From NCBI GenBank assembly GCA_040387735.1, contig JAZKDE010000010.1, forward strand, positions 1-52,572: 52,572 bases of DNA, given 5' to 3'. Each line of letters begins with the position of its first letter. Within the stretch, counting starts at the first letter, position 1. Under the pieces are notes generated by a model that made no database searches, was not told where the DNA came from, and saw only the letters and a list, made by a program, of their open reading frames with translations. A program made the position numbers and the translations under genes. The stretch comes from Arcicella sp040387735 (GTDB lineage: Bacteria; Bacteroidota; Bacteroidia; Cytophagales; Spirosomataceae). Of the stretch, positions 8,679 to 17,625 are shown one piece after another.

Positions 8679-9908
8679 TTACTTTTTCATTCTTGAAAGT
8701 TCATCAGACAAGAAATCAAGATAACTCTCATCGGCTTTTTCCTGTTTAGCTAAAACCAATGCTCTGTCCATCAGTCGAATAGCTTCTATTTTACTGCCTA
8801 AAGTAAACAAAAGTCTGGAATAAATTTCATTGTTAGATGATTTTTCTTCAATTTCTATTGATTTCCTAATCCAGATAACTGCTTTCTCTAATTTTTCTCG
8901 TTCGGCAAAATGCTCCACGACAAACTTCGCAGCCTTTCTCAATTTATGGTTATATACGTCCCTAACCTCAGGAAGGTTGTTGAATGAGGATAATTTTTTC
9001 TTCAGAATATACGTTTCAACGAAAAAATCCGCCGTTGTAAAGAACTTTTCAGATTGATTGGTCAGCATAAAATAGTTCATTTTTGACTCCGTATTCCACT
9101 CATTTGCTTCAGCAAAAGTTTTACTCAAACGACCATTTGTTGCCAAAACTTCATTCAGCAGTTTTTCATTTTTTTGATTAACCGCTTTATTGAGGTTTTG
9201 CGAGATAATTCCTTTGATTTTTCGTTCAATAATTGGTTCATTTTTACGAGTCATCAAATAATCAAAAGCTCTCCCACGCAATTGAGACGCATTTTCAAGG
9301 ATAAGTTTCAGGGTATTATCAGCCAATAATTGTTCTGCACCAATTTTCGATAAATATTCATCTAATAATATTCCGTTATCTAACTTCTGAAAAGCTCTCG
9401 CTTTGATGTATTGGTAAAGAAAAAAGGCATCCCTTTTCCCTTTTAAATAGGCTTGCTCTAAGTCTTCATCCGAACCGCCAATTTTGTTTCGTTCCTTTAC
9501 TTGTTCAGCCAATTCCAATAATTTTTCCGTTGGACGAAAACCTTCTAATTTTAGAATTATGTTCCAATCACCGTCAATAAACATACTGGTTGGGTAGCTC
9601 TCTAATTCAAAATAATCCACCAAATCTCTGCCTTCTCCTTTTTCTCCGTCAATTTTATAATTAATAAAATGTTCATTGAAAATTTTTCCAACCTCAGAAT
9701 TCGAAAAAACCTCCGCATCCATTTGCTTACAGGGCGTACACCAAGTGGTATAAATATCTATGTAAATTAGCTTTTTCTGGCTCTTAGCTTTATTCAAAAT
9801 ACGCTCAAAACTTCCCGTTTCCCAACGAACTCCTTGGGCAATTAAGTTTTCACTTATTGAAATAAAGAGTATAAAAAAGCAGAAAAAATATTTAATTTGT
9901 TTATTCAT
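8679..9908 (-). CDS. secreted thioredoxin-fold protein with long helical C-terminus (paralogue 2)
   Basis: A 409-residue protein, homologous along its length to the next gene: signal peptide (about 1-25), IYIDIYTTWCTPCKQMD with Cys57 and Cys60, SYPTSMFIDG, then a helical region. The active site reads CTPC instead of CGPC, a change expected to alter redox potential. The tandem arrangement points to duplication followed by divergence. Both are probably exported to the periplasm. Partners are unknown. Confidence 0.84.
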   Translation of the reverse strand: MNKQIKYFFCFFILFISISENLIAQGVRWETGSFERILNKAKSQKKLIYIDIYTTWCTPCKQMDAEVFSNSEVGKIFNEHFINYKIDGEKGEGRDLVDYFELESYPTSMFIDGDWNIILKLEGFRPTEKLLELAEQVKERNKIGGSDEDLEQAYLKGKRDAFFLYQYIKARAFQKLDNGILLDEYLSKIGAEQLLADNTLKLILENASQLRGRAFDYLMTRKNEPIIERKIKGIISQNLNKAVNQKNEKLLNEVLATNGRLSKTFAEANEWNTESKMNYFMLTNQSEKFFTTADFFVETYILKKKLSSFNNLPEVRDVYNHKLRKAAKFVVEHFAEREKLEKAVIWIRKSIEIEEKSSNNEIYSRLLFTLGSKIEAIRLMDRALVLAKQEKADESYLDFLSDELSRMKK

Positions 9909-9975
9909 TTATTGATTTTGGATTGATAACTTCCAAATACTTTACGCTCTAAATTTAAAACATTCTAACTAATCA

Positions 9976-10383
9976 ATGCAAAAATACGTTGACATAGACG
10001 ATTTTATTGAAAGCAGAGATAAAGCCTTAACACCTTTACTGACACAAATCCGCAAGGTAATTATGCTTTCGCACCCAGCTATTAGAGAGCAAATCTCGTG
10101 GAACATACCCTTTTTTTATTGCTTTGACCACCTTTGTTATTTGAATATCATCAAAAAAACGCAAAGGGTTGAAGTTTGTTTTGCGAAGGGATTGCACCTC
10201 AACCATGAGTCTGGATTATTGGATGCTAAGAAGCGAAAATTAGTAAAAGGAATCACTTTTAAAGATTTGCAGGATTACGAAAATAAAGAAGAAGTTTTTC
10301 TCGAAATCCTGCAAGAAGCGATTTTATTTAACGAAATGAACCCTGAGATTAAGTTTTATAATATGGTTTCAGGTAAAGTATAA
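9976..10383 (+). CDS. DUF1801 domain protein (YdhG/YjbR-like fold)
   Basis: A 135-residue cytoplasmic protein matching the DUF1801 pattern: VDDFI-like start (DIDDFIESRDKALTPLLTQI), IREQISWNIPFFYCFDHLCYLN in the middle, and a Lys-rich GLHLNHESGLLDAKKRKLVK segment. The biochemical role is unknown. It is transcribed divergently from the thioredoxin paralogue 2 with a 67-bp gap and stands alone; the following gene is convergent. Confidence 0.82.
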   Translation: MQKYVDIDDFIESRDKALTPLLTQIRKVIMLSHPAIREQISWNIPFFYCFDHLCYLNIIKKTQRVEVCFAKGLHLNHESGLLDAKKRKLVKGITFKDLQDYENKEEVFLEILQEAILFNEMNPEIKFYNMVSGKV

Positions 10384-10441
10384 TACCGTTTTCTAACCTG
10401 TCTGGTAGAGTACATAAAGACGATTGAAAACCTATTCTATC

Positions 10442-11005
10442 CTACCGATACATTTTTTCATTCTGATAAACAGCCTTAATATTATCTTTTTTATCAAATT
10501 CAAACATAAAAACCTTTGATTTTTTTGCCCAAGGATTTCCTGCTTGATTATTACAAAAGTATCTTAACTCAACCATTACACAGTTTTTATACAAATCTGA
10601 AAACATGATGGCATAACCGATTTCGGGTTCACGGGCTTTGTTATACATCACACTTTGATTAAACGGAATTGGCTTTATTTTAGAAGTTTCCTTGTAAACC
10701 GAATCAGACAAAAGCTGAATGTTACGTCCTTCCTTCATATTAATTTGAGAACAAGACAAATCCTCTTTTTTGTACCGCTTTTGAATAAAATTGCACATCA
10801 CATTATTAACATCAAAAGCAATTTGTTGAGGAGAAATAACAATTTTTCTGGTTTTAGAGATATTTGGACATTTTGCGAGTAAACTATCTTTTTGTGCGTA
10901 CAGATTTACATAATCATAAGCTTTCGTAAACTGAATATCTCCATCTTTTGGGAAAGTCGAGAAATAAGACAAGAAAAAATATGAGAAAAGAAATAAAATA
11001 TTCAT
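10442..11005 (-). CDS. hypothetical exported protein
   Basis: A 187-residue protein I do not recognise. A hydrophobic N-terminus (about residues 1-18, MNILFLFSYFFLSYFSTF) suggests export. The mature part has four or five cysteines (SLLAKCPNIS, NNVMCNFI, DLSCSQ, YKNCVMV, RYFCNNQ) and beta-rich stretches ending in SKVFMFEFDKKDNIKAVYQ. It is alone on the minus strand between the DUF1801 gene and sucA. Codon use looks like that of its neighbours. Confidence 0.65.
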   Translation of the reverse strand: MNILFLFSYFFLSYFSTFPKDGDIQFTKAYDYVNLYAQKDSLLAKCPNISKTRKIVISPQQIAFDVNNVMCNFIQKRYKKEDLSCSQINMKEGRNIQLLSDSVYKETSKIKPIPFNQSVMYNKAREPEIGYAIMFSDLYKNCVMVELRYFCNNQAGNPWAKKSKVFMFEFDKKDNIKAVYQNEKMYR

Positions 11006-11277
11006 TTTGGGGAAATTTTAAGGATTGAGGTAATAAAATTGGCAATATTTAGGAAAAATAAAAAAACCAGTAACGAACGATGTTTCTTTTGTATTTTACT
11101 AAGAAATTAAATCTTTTTAAAATGATATTTTTTAAGCTATATAAATTTGACAAACTTATAGTAAAAAACAAATAAAATATATGCTTTATTTTGAACGCAT
11201 ACCTTAACTTTGCCTTTTGTTAAAACATTCTTGAAAATAAAACGTACTAATCGACGAAGATTAACGTAAAAATTATA
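11006..11277. other. AT-rich divergent spacer before sucA
   Basis: 272 bp between the divergent starts of the unknown exported protein and sucA. It is very AT-rich, holds no ORF of interest, and carries a -7-like box for sucA; otherwise nothing recognisable. Confidence 0.6.
11205..11212 (+). promoter_or_regulatory. likely -7 box of sucA (TAACTTTG)
   Basis: An exact match to the Bacteroidota TAnnTTTG element, 65 bp before the sucA ATG in an AT-rich spacer. A TTTTG sits only 11 bp upstream (11189-11193), short of the usual ~19-bp spacing, so the -33 element is uncertain. Confidence 0.45.
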
Positions 11278-14037
11278 ATGGATCAATTTTCATACATTGC
11301 TAACGCCGATACCGCAGCGATTTCTGACCTTTATGAGTCGTACTTGCAAGACCCCAATTCGGTAGATATCAGTTGGCAAAACTTCTTTAAAGGGTTTGAT
11401 TTTTATGCTGGCTGGAACGGCTCAAATGGATCATCTAATGGTCAATCAAAAGGAACTCCTGCGGCATCATCTGCCCCAGTTGATTCTTCGATGATTCAGA
11501 AAGAAATGGCGGTGATAAGTCTTATCAAAGCCTTCCGTTCTCGTGGGCATTTGCTCGCAAAAACCAACCCAATTCGTGAACGTAAAAATCGCCAACCTCG
11601 CTTAGATTTAAAAGACTATGCTCTTTCGGAGGCTGACTTAGATACGAACTTCCAAGCGGGCAATTTCTTGGGCATTGGTGCTGTTTCGTTACGCAAAATC
11701 ATTGAGTCGCTTAATAAAATTTATGCGGGTTCAGTTGGTTTTGAATACGCTTACATCCGTGAGCCAGAAGTGAAGGAATGGTTAAGAGCAAAAATCGAAA
11801 AAGAAGCTTTATCTTTTAATCCTTCGATTGACGAAAAGAAACAAATTTTAGAAAAACTCAACGAAGCGGTCGTTTTCGAAAACTTCTTGGGTACTAAATA
11901 CTTAGGTCAAAAAAGATTTGGTTTGGAAGGCGGCGAAAGCACCATTCCTGCTCTTGATGCAATCATCAATCGCTCGGCAGATTTAGGCGTTCAAGAAGTC
12001 ATGATTGGGATGGCTCACCGTGGGCGTTTGAATATTCTCGCCAACATCATGCACAAATCTTACGACGCTATTTTTGATGGTTTTGAAGGTAACCTTCCTG
12101 ACCAAATTCATGGTGATGGCGACGTAAAATATCACTTGGGTTATTCTTCAAAACACATCACGCCTTCAGACGTTGAGGTATCATTGAAATTAGCGCCAAA
12201 CCCTTCTCACCTTGAAGCAGTAAATCCTTTAGTAGAAGGTTTTTGTAGAGCCAGAGCCGATGCTCACTATGAAGGTGATTATGACAAAATTCTTCCGATT
12301 TTAATTCACGGAGATGCGGCAGTTGCGGGTCAAGGAATTGTTTATGAGGTTACTCAAATGGCTAAATTGAAAGGCTATGAAGTAGGTGGAACAATTCACT
12401 TTGTCATTAACAACCAAGTTGGTTTTACGACTGACTTTGAAGATGCTCGTTCTTCTATATATTGTACTGACGTTGCCAAAATTATTGATGCTCCCGTTTT
12501 CCACGTAAATGGTGATGACCCAGAAGCAGTAGTTTTTGTATCGAAAATGGCGGCAGAATTCCGTCAACAATTCAACCGTGATGTATTTATCGACATGGTT
12601 TGTTACCGTAGAAATGGACACAACGAATCTGATGAACCACGTTTTACGCAACCAACGCTTTACGCTGATATCACGAATCACCCAAATCCAAGAGAACTAT
12701 ATACCCAAAAATTAATTGCTCGTGGAGATATTGATGCCAAATTAGCGGCAGAAATGGATTCTGAATTTAAAGCAGAATTACAGGCTCGATTGGATTTGGT
12801 AAAACAAAAAATTCGTCCAGAATATCATCCTTTGAAATTGGATAATCGTTGGGCAGAATTAAATTATGCCCAAGAAGGTGATTTCGACAACTCTCCTAAA
12901 ACAGGAATTTCAAAAGAAACCATTGATAAAATTGCCGCTTCACTTTCTAAATTACCAGAAGGTTTTACCGCTTTAAAACAGATTGAGAAGCTTTTAGCAG
13001 ACCGCAAAAGTTATTTTGAAAACGGTTCATTAAACTGGGCAACTGCTGAAGCTTTGGCGTATGGTTCATTATTAGTGGAAGGAAAGCCAGTTCGAGTTTC
13101 GGGTCAAGATGTACAACGAGGTACATTCTCGCACCGTCACGCTGTACTTCATGATGCTAATACCAATGAATCTTATATTTCATTAAACCATATTCAGGCC
13201 GAGCAAGAGCATTTACAGATTTATAATTCATTATTGTCTGAATATGCCGTTTTAGGTTTTGAGTTTGGATACGCTTTAGCAAATCCAGACACATTGGTGA
13301 TTTGGGAAGCTCAATTCGGTGACTTCGCCAACGGAGCCCAAACAATGATTGACCAATTTATTTCTTCTCAAGAATCTAAATGGGGAACTATGAACGGTTT
13401 GGTGATGCAATTGCCCCACGGATACGAAGGACAAGGACCAGAACATTCAAATGCTCGTCCAGAAAGATTTTTACAATTGGCGGCCGAAGAAAATATAATC
13501 GTAACGAATCTAACCACACCAGCGAATATCTTCCACGCATTACGTCGCCAATTAGCTTGGAATTTCCGTAAGCCATTGGTTACGATGTCGCCTAAATCAT
13601 TATTCCGTCATCCAAAAGTAATTTCACCAATCGCAGAATTCATCGACGGTTCGTTCCAAGAAGTTTACGGTGATATTTATGCTGATGCTAAGAAAGTAAA
13701 AAAAGTATTACTTTGTTCTGGAAAAGTGTATTTTGATTTATTAGACAAACAAGAAAAAGATAAACGTACCGACGTTGCCATCGTGCGTGTGGAGCAATTA
13801 CATCCATTCCCAGCAACTAAAGTTCAAGCAGAATTAGACAAATATCCGAAAGCGAAAGTATTGTGGGTACAAGAAGAACCCGAAAACATGGGCTATTGGT
13901 CATTTATCATTCGTGAATTTGGTTGGAAAGTATTTGATAGCTTGGTTGCTCGTAAAAAATCAGCTTCGCCAGCCACAGGTTTCTTGAAAGTTCACGTTGA
14001 AGAACAAGCAGCTTTGGTAGAAAGAGCATTTGCATAA
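11278..14037 (+). CDS. sucA: 2-oxoglutarate dehydrogenase E1 component
   Basis: A 919-residue thiamine-diphosphate enzyme of the TCA cycle that decarboxylates 2-oxoglutarate and passes succinyl groups to the E2 lipoyl arm. Seen in order: the E1 N-terminal region (LYESYLQDPNSVDISWQNFF), the substrate/ThDP region with GMAHRGRLNILANIM, LAPNPSHLEAVNPLVEGFCRA, IHGDAAVAGQGIVYE and CYRRNGHNESDEPRFTQP, the transketolase-like domain with RGTFSHRHAVLHD, and the C-terminal VRVEQLHPFPATKVQ. Length is normal for the family. sucB follows on the same strand 113 bp downstream, so they are probably co-expressed. Confidence 0.97.
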   Translation: MDQFSYIANADTAAISDLYESYLQDPNSVDISWQNFFKGFDFYAGWNGSNGSSNGQSKGTPAASSAPVDSSMIQKEMAVISLIKAFRSRGHLLAKTNPIRERKNRQPRLDLKDYALSEADLDTNFQAGNFLGIGAVSLRKIIESLNKIYAGSVGFEYAYIREPEVKEWLRAKIEKEALSFNPSIDEKKQILEKLNEAVVFENFLGTKYLGQKRFGLEGGESTIPALDAIINRSADLGVQEVMIGMAHRGRLNILANIMHKSYDAIFDGFEGNLPDQIHGDGDVKYHLGYSSKHITPSDVEVSLKLAPNPSHLEAVNPLVEGFCRARADAHYEGDYDKILPILIHGDAAVAGQGIVYEVTQMAKLKGYEVGGTIHFVINNQVGFTTDFEDARSSIYCTDVAKIIDAPVFHVNGDDPEAVVFVSKMAAEFRQQFNRDVFIDMVCYRRNGHNESDEPRFTQPTLYADITNHPNPRELYTQKLIARGDIDAKLAAEMDSEFKAELQARLDLVKQKIRPEYHPLKLDNRWAELNYAQEGDFDNSPKTGISKETIDKIAASLSKLPEGFTALKQIEKLLADRKSYFENGSLNWATAEALAYGSLLVEGKPVRVSGQDVQRGTFSHRHAVLHDANTNESYISLNHIQAEQEHLQIYNSLLSEYAVLGFEFGYALANPDTLVIWEAQFGDFANGAQTMIDQFISSQESKWGTMNGLVMQLPHGYEGQGPEHSNARPERFLQLAAEENIIVTNLTTPANIFHALRRQLAWNFRKPLVTMSPKSLFRHPKVISPIAEFIDGSFQEVYGDIYADAKKVKKVLLCSGKVYFDLLDKQEKDKRTDVAIVRVEQLHPFPATKVQAELDKYPKAKVLWVQEEPENMGYWSFIIREFGWKVFDSLVARKKSASPATGFLKVHVEEQAALVERAFA

Positions 14038-14116
14038 TTTCTTACGGAATTATTTTCGTAAACTCATAATATTCAGTCCTATAAAAGTTAAAATCGTATT
14101 GTGGAAATTAGAGCAT

Positions 14117-14150
14117 CTACAATTCGAAATCCAAAATCCGAAATCGAGAT
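14117..14150. repeat. heptamer-phased word tract before sucB
   Basis: Variants of AATCCAA/AATCCGA repeated with a 7-bp period end directly at the sucB ATG. Closely similar words, on the other strand, occur inside the coding region at 52084-52115. Confidence 0.5.
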
Positions 14151-15695
14151 ATGGCAATTGAAATGAAAGTTCCGCCCGTTGGCGAATCAATAACCGAAGT
14201 AACCATCGCTACATGGAACAAAAAAGATGGCGATGTGGTAAAAATGGATGAAGTTTTGTGTGAATTAGAATCAGACAAAGCTACTTTTGAACTCCCTGCT
14301 GAAGCAGAAGGAGTCTTGAAAATCGTTGCCAAAGAAGGTGAAACTTTACCTATTGGTGCAGTAATTTGTATTATTGAGCCAGTTGGTGCAAGTGTAAATC
14401 CTGCTCCTACCGCTCCAGTAGCGACGCCAAGTGCTGCACCAGCTCCAGTAGTTGAAGCACCAGCAGCAGCTCCAATCGCTACGGCAAACCAAGTAATTGA
14501 AATTAAAGTTCCAGCCGTTGGTGAATCAATCACGGAAGTAACCATTTCTACTTGGAGTAAAAAAGAAGGTGATTCCGTGAAAATGGATGAAGTTTTATGT
14601 GAATTAGAGTCAGACAAAGCTACCTTTGAGCTTCCCGCTGAAGTTGCAGGGGTACTTCATATCGTAGCGACAGAAGGTTCTGTTTTAGCAATCGGTGCCG
14701 TGGTAGCAACTATTACAGTTGGTGGTGCAGTAGCTACACCAAGTGTTGCACCAATTGCAACGCCACAAGCAACCGTTGAAACATCACAGACAAATTATGC
14801 GGCAGGACACGCATCTCCAGCCGCTGCTAAAGCATTAGCAGAAAAAGGGATTGACGCAAGTACAGTACAAGGTTCTGGTGTGGGTGGACGTATCACGAAA
14901 GAAGACGCTAATGCAGCCGTTAAACCAGCTCCAGTTGCAACTCCTTCTGCTCCTGCGATTGCTCCAACTCCAGTAGTTGTTTCAACATCAGGCAACCGTA
15001 CTCAACGTCGTGAAAAAATGACTTCTCTTCGTAAAACCGTTGCTCGTCGTTTAGTTCAAGTAAAAAATGAGACAGCAATGTTGACAACTTTTAACGAAGT
15101 TGACATGAAGCCAATCATGGATTTACGTGGAAAATATAAGGATAAATTCAAAGAGAAACATGGTGTTGGCTTAGGCTTTATGTCATTCTTCACAAAAGCA
15201 GTTTGCGTTGCTTTGAAAGAATATCCTGCTGTAAATGCTTCAATTGACGGTGAAGAAATTGTTTATAACAACTTCTGTGATATTTCAATTGCGGTATCTG
15301 CTCCAAAAGGTTTAGTAGTTCCAGTTATCAGAAATGCCGAAAACTTATCATTAGCAGGCATTGAAGGCGAAGTTGTTCGTTTGGCTACATTGGCTAAAAA
15401 TAACAAGTTGACATTACAAGAAATGTCAGGTGGAACATTCACAATTACAAATGGTGGCATTTTTGGTTCGATGCTTTCGACACCAATTATTAATGCTCCA
15501 CAAGTAGCTATTTTGGGAATGCACAACATTGTTGAACGTGCGGTTGTCATGGATGGACAAATCGTAATTCGTCCAATTATGTACGTTGCTCTTTCTTACG
15601 ACCACAGAATTATTGACGGAAAAGAATCTGTATCATTCTTGGTAAGATTGAAGCAATTATTAGAAGACCCAACTCGTTTGTTGTTGGATGTTTAA
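14151..15695 (+). CDS. sucB: 2-oxoglutarate dehydrogenase E2, dihydrolipoyl succinyltransferase with two lipoyl domains
   Basis: A 514-residue E2 component. It has two tandem lipoyl domains (about 2-76 and 115-189), each with ELESDKATFELPAE, so lipoylated lysines are Lys43 and Lys156. Ala/Pro/Val-rich linkers separate these from a peripheral subunit-binding domain (about 222-258, SPAAAKALAEKGID...VGGRITKEDA) and the catalytic acetyltransferase domain (about 280-514) with the active-site SYDHRIIDGKESVSFLVRLK. Many bacterial SucB proteins carry one lipoyl domain, so the duplication is notable; the DNA of the two copies is still similar at a 339-bp offset. Confidence 0.96.
   Translation: MAIEMKVPPVGESITEVTIATWNKKDGDVVKMDEVLCELESDKATFELPAEAEGVLKIVAKEGETLPIGAVICIIEPVGASVNPAPTAPVATPSAAPAPVVEAPAAAPIATANQVIEIKVPAVGESITEVTISTWSKKEGDSVKMDEVLCELESDKATFELPAEVAGVLHIVATEGSVLAIGAVVATITVGGAVATPSVAPIATPQATVETSQTNYAAGHASPAAAKALAEKGIDASTVQGSGVGGRITKEDANAAVKPAPVATPSAPAIAPTPVVVSTSGNRTQRREKMTSLRKTVARRLVQVKNETAMLTTFNEVDMKPIMDLRGKYKDKFKEKHGVGLGFMSFFTKAVCVALKEYPAVNASIDGEEIVYNNFCDISIAVSAPKGLVVPVIRNAENLSLAGIEGEVVRLATLAKNNKLTLQEMSGGTFTITNGGIFGSMLSTPIINAPQVAILGMHNIVERAVVMDGQIVIRPIMYVALSYDHRIIDGKESVSFLVRLKQLLEDPTRLLLDV
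14160..14719 (+). repeat. direct repeat encoding the two lipoyl domains
   Basis: 14160-14380 and 14499-14719 are in register at an offset of 339 bp and remain clearly alike at DNA level around GAAGTTTT(A/G)TGTGAATTAGA and CAGACAAAGCTAC. Confidence 0.8.
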
Positions 15696-15704
15696 AAATA
15701 ATCA

Positions 15705-15774
15705 TATTAGGTATTATGTCCCAAATCAATAAGAGTTAGTTATTGCTTTGGACACAATACCTAATACCTAATAC
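15705..15774. repeat. inverted word-repeat spacer (CCTAATA heptamers)
   Basis: 15707-15722 pairs with 15750-15765 at all but one or two positions, followed by CCTAATA repeated with a 7-bp period just before the ATG at 15782. Confidence 0.55.
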
Positions 15775-15781
15775 GATAAAA

Positions 15782-16066
15782 ATGAGTCTTATTAAATGGG
15801 ATTATCTTACCGTAATAGCGGATGTGAATCCTACTATTTTTGATGCCAATGGCAATGGAAAACATGGACTTGATGCAAAAGTGGTCAATAAAATGCTTGC
15901 TCAATTTGGCTCAGAAGGTTGGGAATTAGTAAATACAACATCCATTAATGCTGGCGGTACAACTACTCAAGTTTCATTTATTTTCAAAAAAATTGGTAAT
16001 GCCCAGTCCACCAGTGAATATCGTAAAATAGGTTTTGACCTTGATGGTGATGGTCAGGCGGGATAA
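15782..16066 (+). CDS. small DUF4177-like protein inside the 2-oxoglutarate dehydrogenase operon
   Basis: A 94-residue protein. The core (IKWDYLTVIAD... NKMLAQFGSEGWELVNTTSI) resembles the DUF4177 fold, where W-x-Y and EGWELV are typical. Two Asp/Gly loops, DANGNGKHG (about 18-26) and the C-terminal DLDGDGQ, look like calcium-binding DxDxDG loops. Start chosen at ATG 15782; a longer frame begins upstream but only in the repeat spacer. It lies between sucB and lpdA on the same strand, so it is probably co-transcribed with them, although no role in the complex is known. Confidence 0.72.
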   Translation: MSLIKWDYLTVIADVNPTIFDANGNGKHGLDAKVVNKMLAQFGSEGWELVNTTSINAGGTTTQVSFIFKKIGNAQSTSEYRKIGFDLDGDGQAG

Positions 16067-16115
16067 ACAAAACCAAAAGAATAGTTTTAGCCGTAAGAAT
16101 TTTAGAATTAAAAAT

Positions 16116-16137
16116 GTATTAAGCAATTACTTAATAC
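16116..16137. repeat. short inverted repeat in sucB-lpdA spacer
   Basis: GTATTAAG and CTTAATAC with a 6-base loop, followed by further variants (TACTTA, TAATACTTAA) up to the lpdA ATG. Confidence 0.45.
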
Positions 16138-16164
16138 TTAGTACCTGATACATAATACTTAAAT

Positions 16165-17568
16165 ATGCAATACGACGTAATAGTAATCGGTTCGGGCCCT
16201 GGGGGTTATGTTGCCGCCATTCGTTCAGCTCAATTGGGCATGAAAACTGCTCTTATCGAAAAATACAGTGTTTTGGGTGGTACTTGCCTAAATGTTGGCT
16301 GTATTCCTTCAAAAGCACTTTTAGATTCTTCTGAACATTTCTTCAATGCTTCTCATTCTTTTGCAGAACATGGAATTGAGATTTCTGCTCCAAAAATCAA
16401 TATGGAGCAAATGATTAGTCGCAAGACTGGCGTTGTGAAGAAAATGAATGATGGAATTACGTTCTTGATGAAAAAAAATAAAATCACGACGTACAATGGC
16501 TTAGGCTCTTTTGTGGATAAAAACACCATTAAAGTAACCAAAGCAGATGGTACGTCTGAAGATTTGACTGCTAAAAATGTCATTATTGCAACGGGTTCAA
16601 AACCGACAGCATTGCCATTTATTCCAATTGATAAAAAGCGTGTTATTACTTCTACTGAGGCTTTGAACTTACAAGAAGTACCAAAACACCTTATCGTTAT
16701 CGGAGCAGGCGTTATTGGTGCTGAATTAGGTTCAGTTTATGGTCGCTTAGGAGCAAAAGTTAGCTTTGTAGAATTTGCGGATTCGATGATTCCAACGATG
16801 GATAAAACAATGGGAAAAGAATTGCAAAAGAGTTTGAAAAAAGAACTTAAAGCTGAATTTTTCTTCCAACATAAAGTTACTAACGTTGTCAATAACGGTG
16901 ATGATGTAACCGTTACAGCGACAAACTCAAAAGATGAACAAGTAACTATTTCGGGTGATTATGTTTTGGTTTGTATTGGTCGTCGTCCGTTTACAGAAGG
17001 CTTGAACTTAGAAGGTGCCGGCGTTGCCGTAGATAGGGGGAAAGTTGTTGTTGATGAACATACTTTACAAACAAATGTACCTAACATTTATGCCATCGGT
17101 GACGTAGTTCGTGGTGCAATGTTGGCTCACAAAGCAGAAGAAGAAGGTGTTTTTGTAGCTGAAACTATTGCAGGACAAAAACCACATATCAACTATAATT
17201 TAATTCCAGGCGTTGTTTATACGTGGCCAGAAGTAGCTTCAGTTGGTAAAACAGAAGAAGAATTGAAAACGGCTGGTATTGCTTACAAAGCAGGTTCTTT
17301 CCCATTCAAAGCATTAGGTCGTGCAACGGCTTCAATGGATACTGACGGTTTAGTGAAAGTATTAGCCGATAAAACTACTGACGAAATTTTAGGCGTTCAC
17401 ATCATTGGTGCAAGAGCAGCAGATATGATTGCAGAGGCAGTTGTAGCAATGGAATACCGTGCCAGTGCAGAAGACGTAGCTCGTATGTCGCACGCACACC
17501 CAACATACACAGAGGCGATGAAAGAAGCTTGTTTAGCAGCAACTGAAAATCGTGCAATTCATGCGTAA
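16165..17568 (+). CDS. lpdA: dihydrolipoyl dehydrogenase (E3)
   Basis: A 467-residue FAD disulfide oxidoreductase that reoxidises lipoyl arms of 2-oxo acid dehydrogenases with NAD+. Seen: FAD-binding GSGPGGYVAAI (9-19), redox pair GGTCLNVGCIPSK (Cys41, Cys46), NAD-binding IGAGVIGAELGSVYGRLG (about 177-194), second FAD motif NIYAIGDV, and the C-terminal catalytic HAHPTYTEAMKEA His/Glu. Its position behind sucA and sucB suggests it serves the 2-oxoglutarate complex. A strong terminator follows. Confidence 0.97.
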   Translation: MQYDVIVIGSGPGGYVAAIRSAQLGMKTALIEKYSVLGGTCLNVGCIPSKALLDSSEHFFNASHSFAEHGIEISAPKINMEQMISRKTGVVKKMNDGITFLMKKNKITTYNGLGSFVDKNTIKVTKADGTSEDLTAKNVIIATGSKPTALPFIPIDKKRVITSTEALNLQEVPKHLIVIGAGVIGAELGSVYGRLGAKVSFVEFADSMIPTMDKTMGKELQKSLKKELKAEFFFQHKVTNVVNNGDDVTVTATNSKDEQVTISGDYVLVCIGRRPFTEGLNLEGAGVAVDRGKVVVDEHTLQTNVPNIYAIGDVVRGAMLAHKAEEEGVFVAETIAGQKPHINYNLIPGVVYTWPEVASVGKTEEELKTAGIAYKAGSFPFKALGRATASMDTDGLVKVLADKTTDEILGVHIIGARAADMIAEAVVAMEYRASAEDVARMSHAHPTYTEAMKEACLAATENRAIHA

Positions 17569-17590
17569 TGTTTAATGTGTGAATAGATAT

Positions 17591-17624
17591 AAAGGCTTTT
17601 GGATTCCTCCAAAAGCCTTTTTTG
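17591..17624. terminator. bidirectional terminator between lpdA and M56 gene
   Basis: 13-bp perfect stem (17591-17603 with 17608-17620), TTCC loop and a T6 tail, between two convergent genes. Confidence 0.9.
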
Positions 17625-17625
17625 T

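Noticed and set aside
14117..14617. 166-codon ORF on the minus strand over sucB
   Set aside because: Ser/Thr/Ala-rich antisense translation of the duplicated lipoyl domains; it mirrors the repeat and has no own signals.
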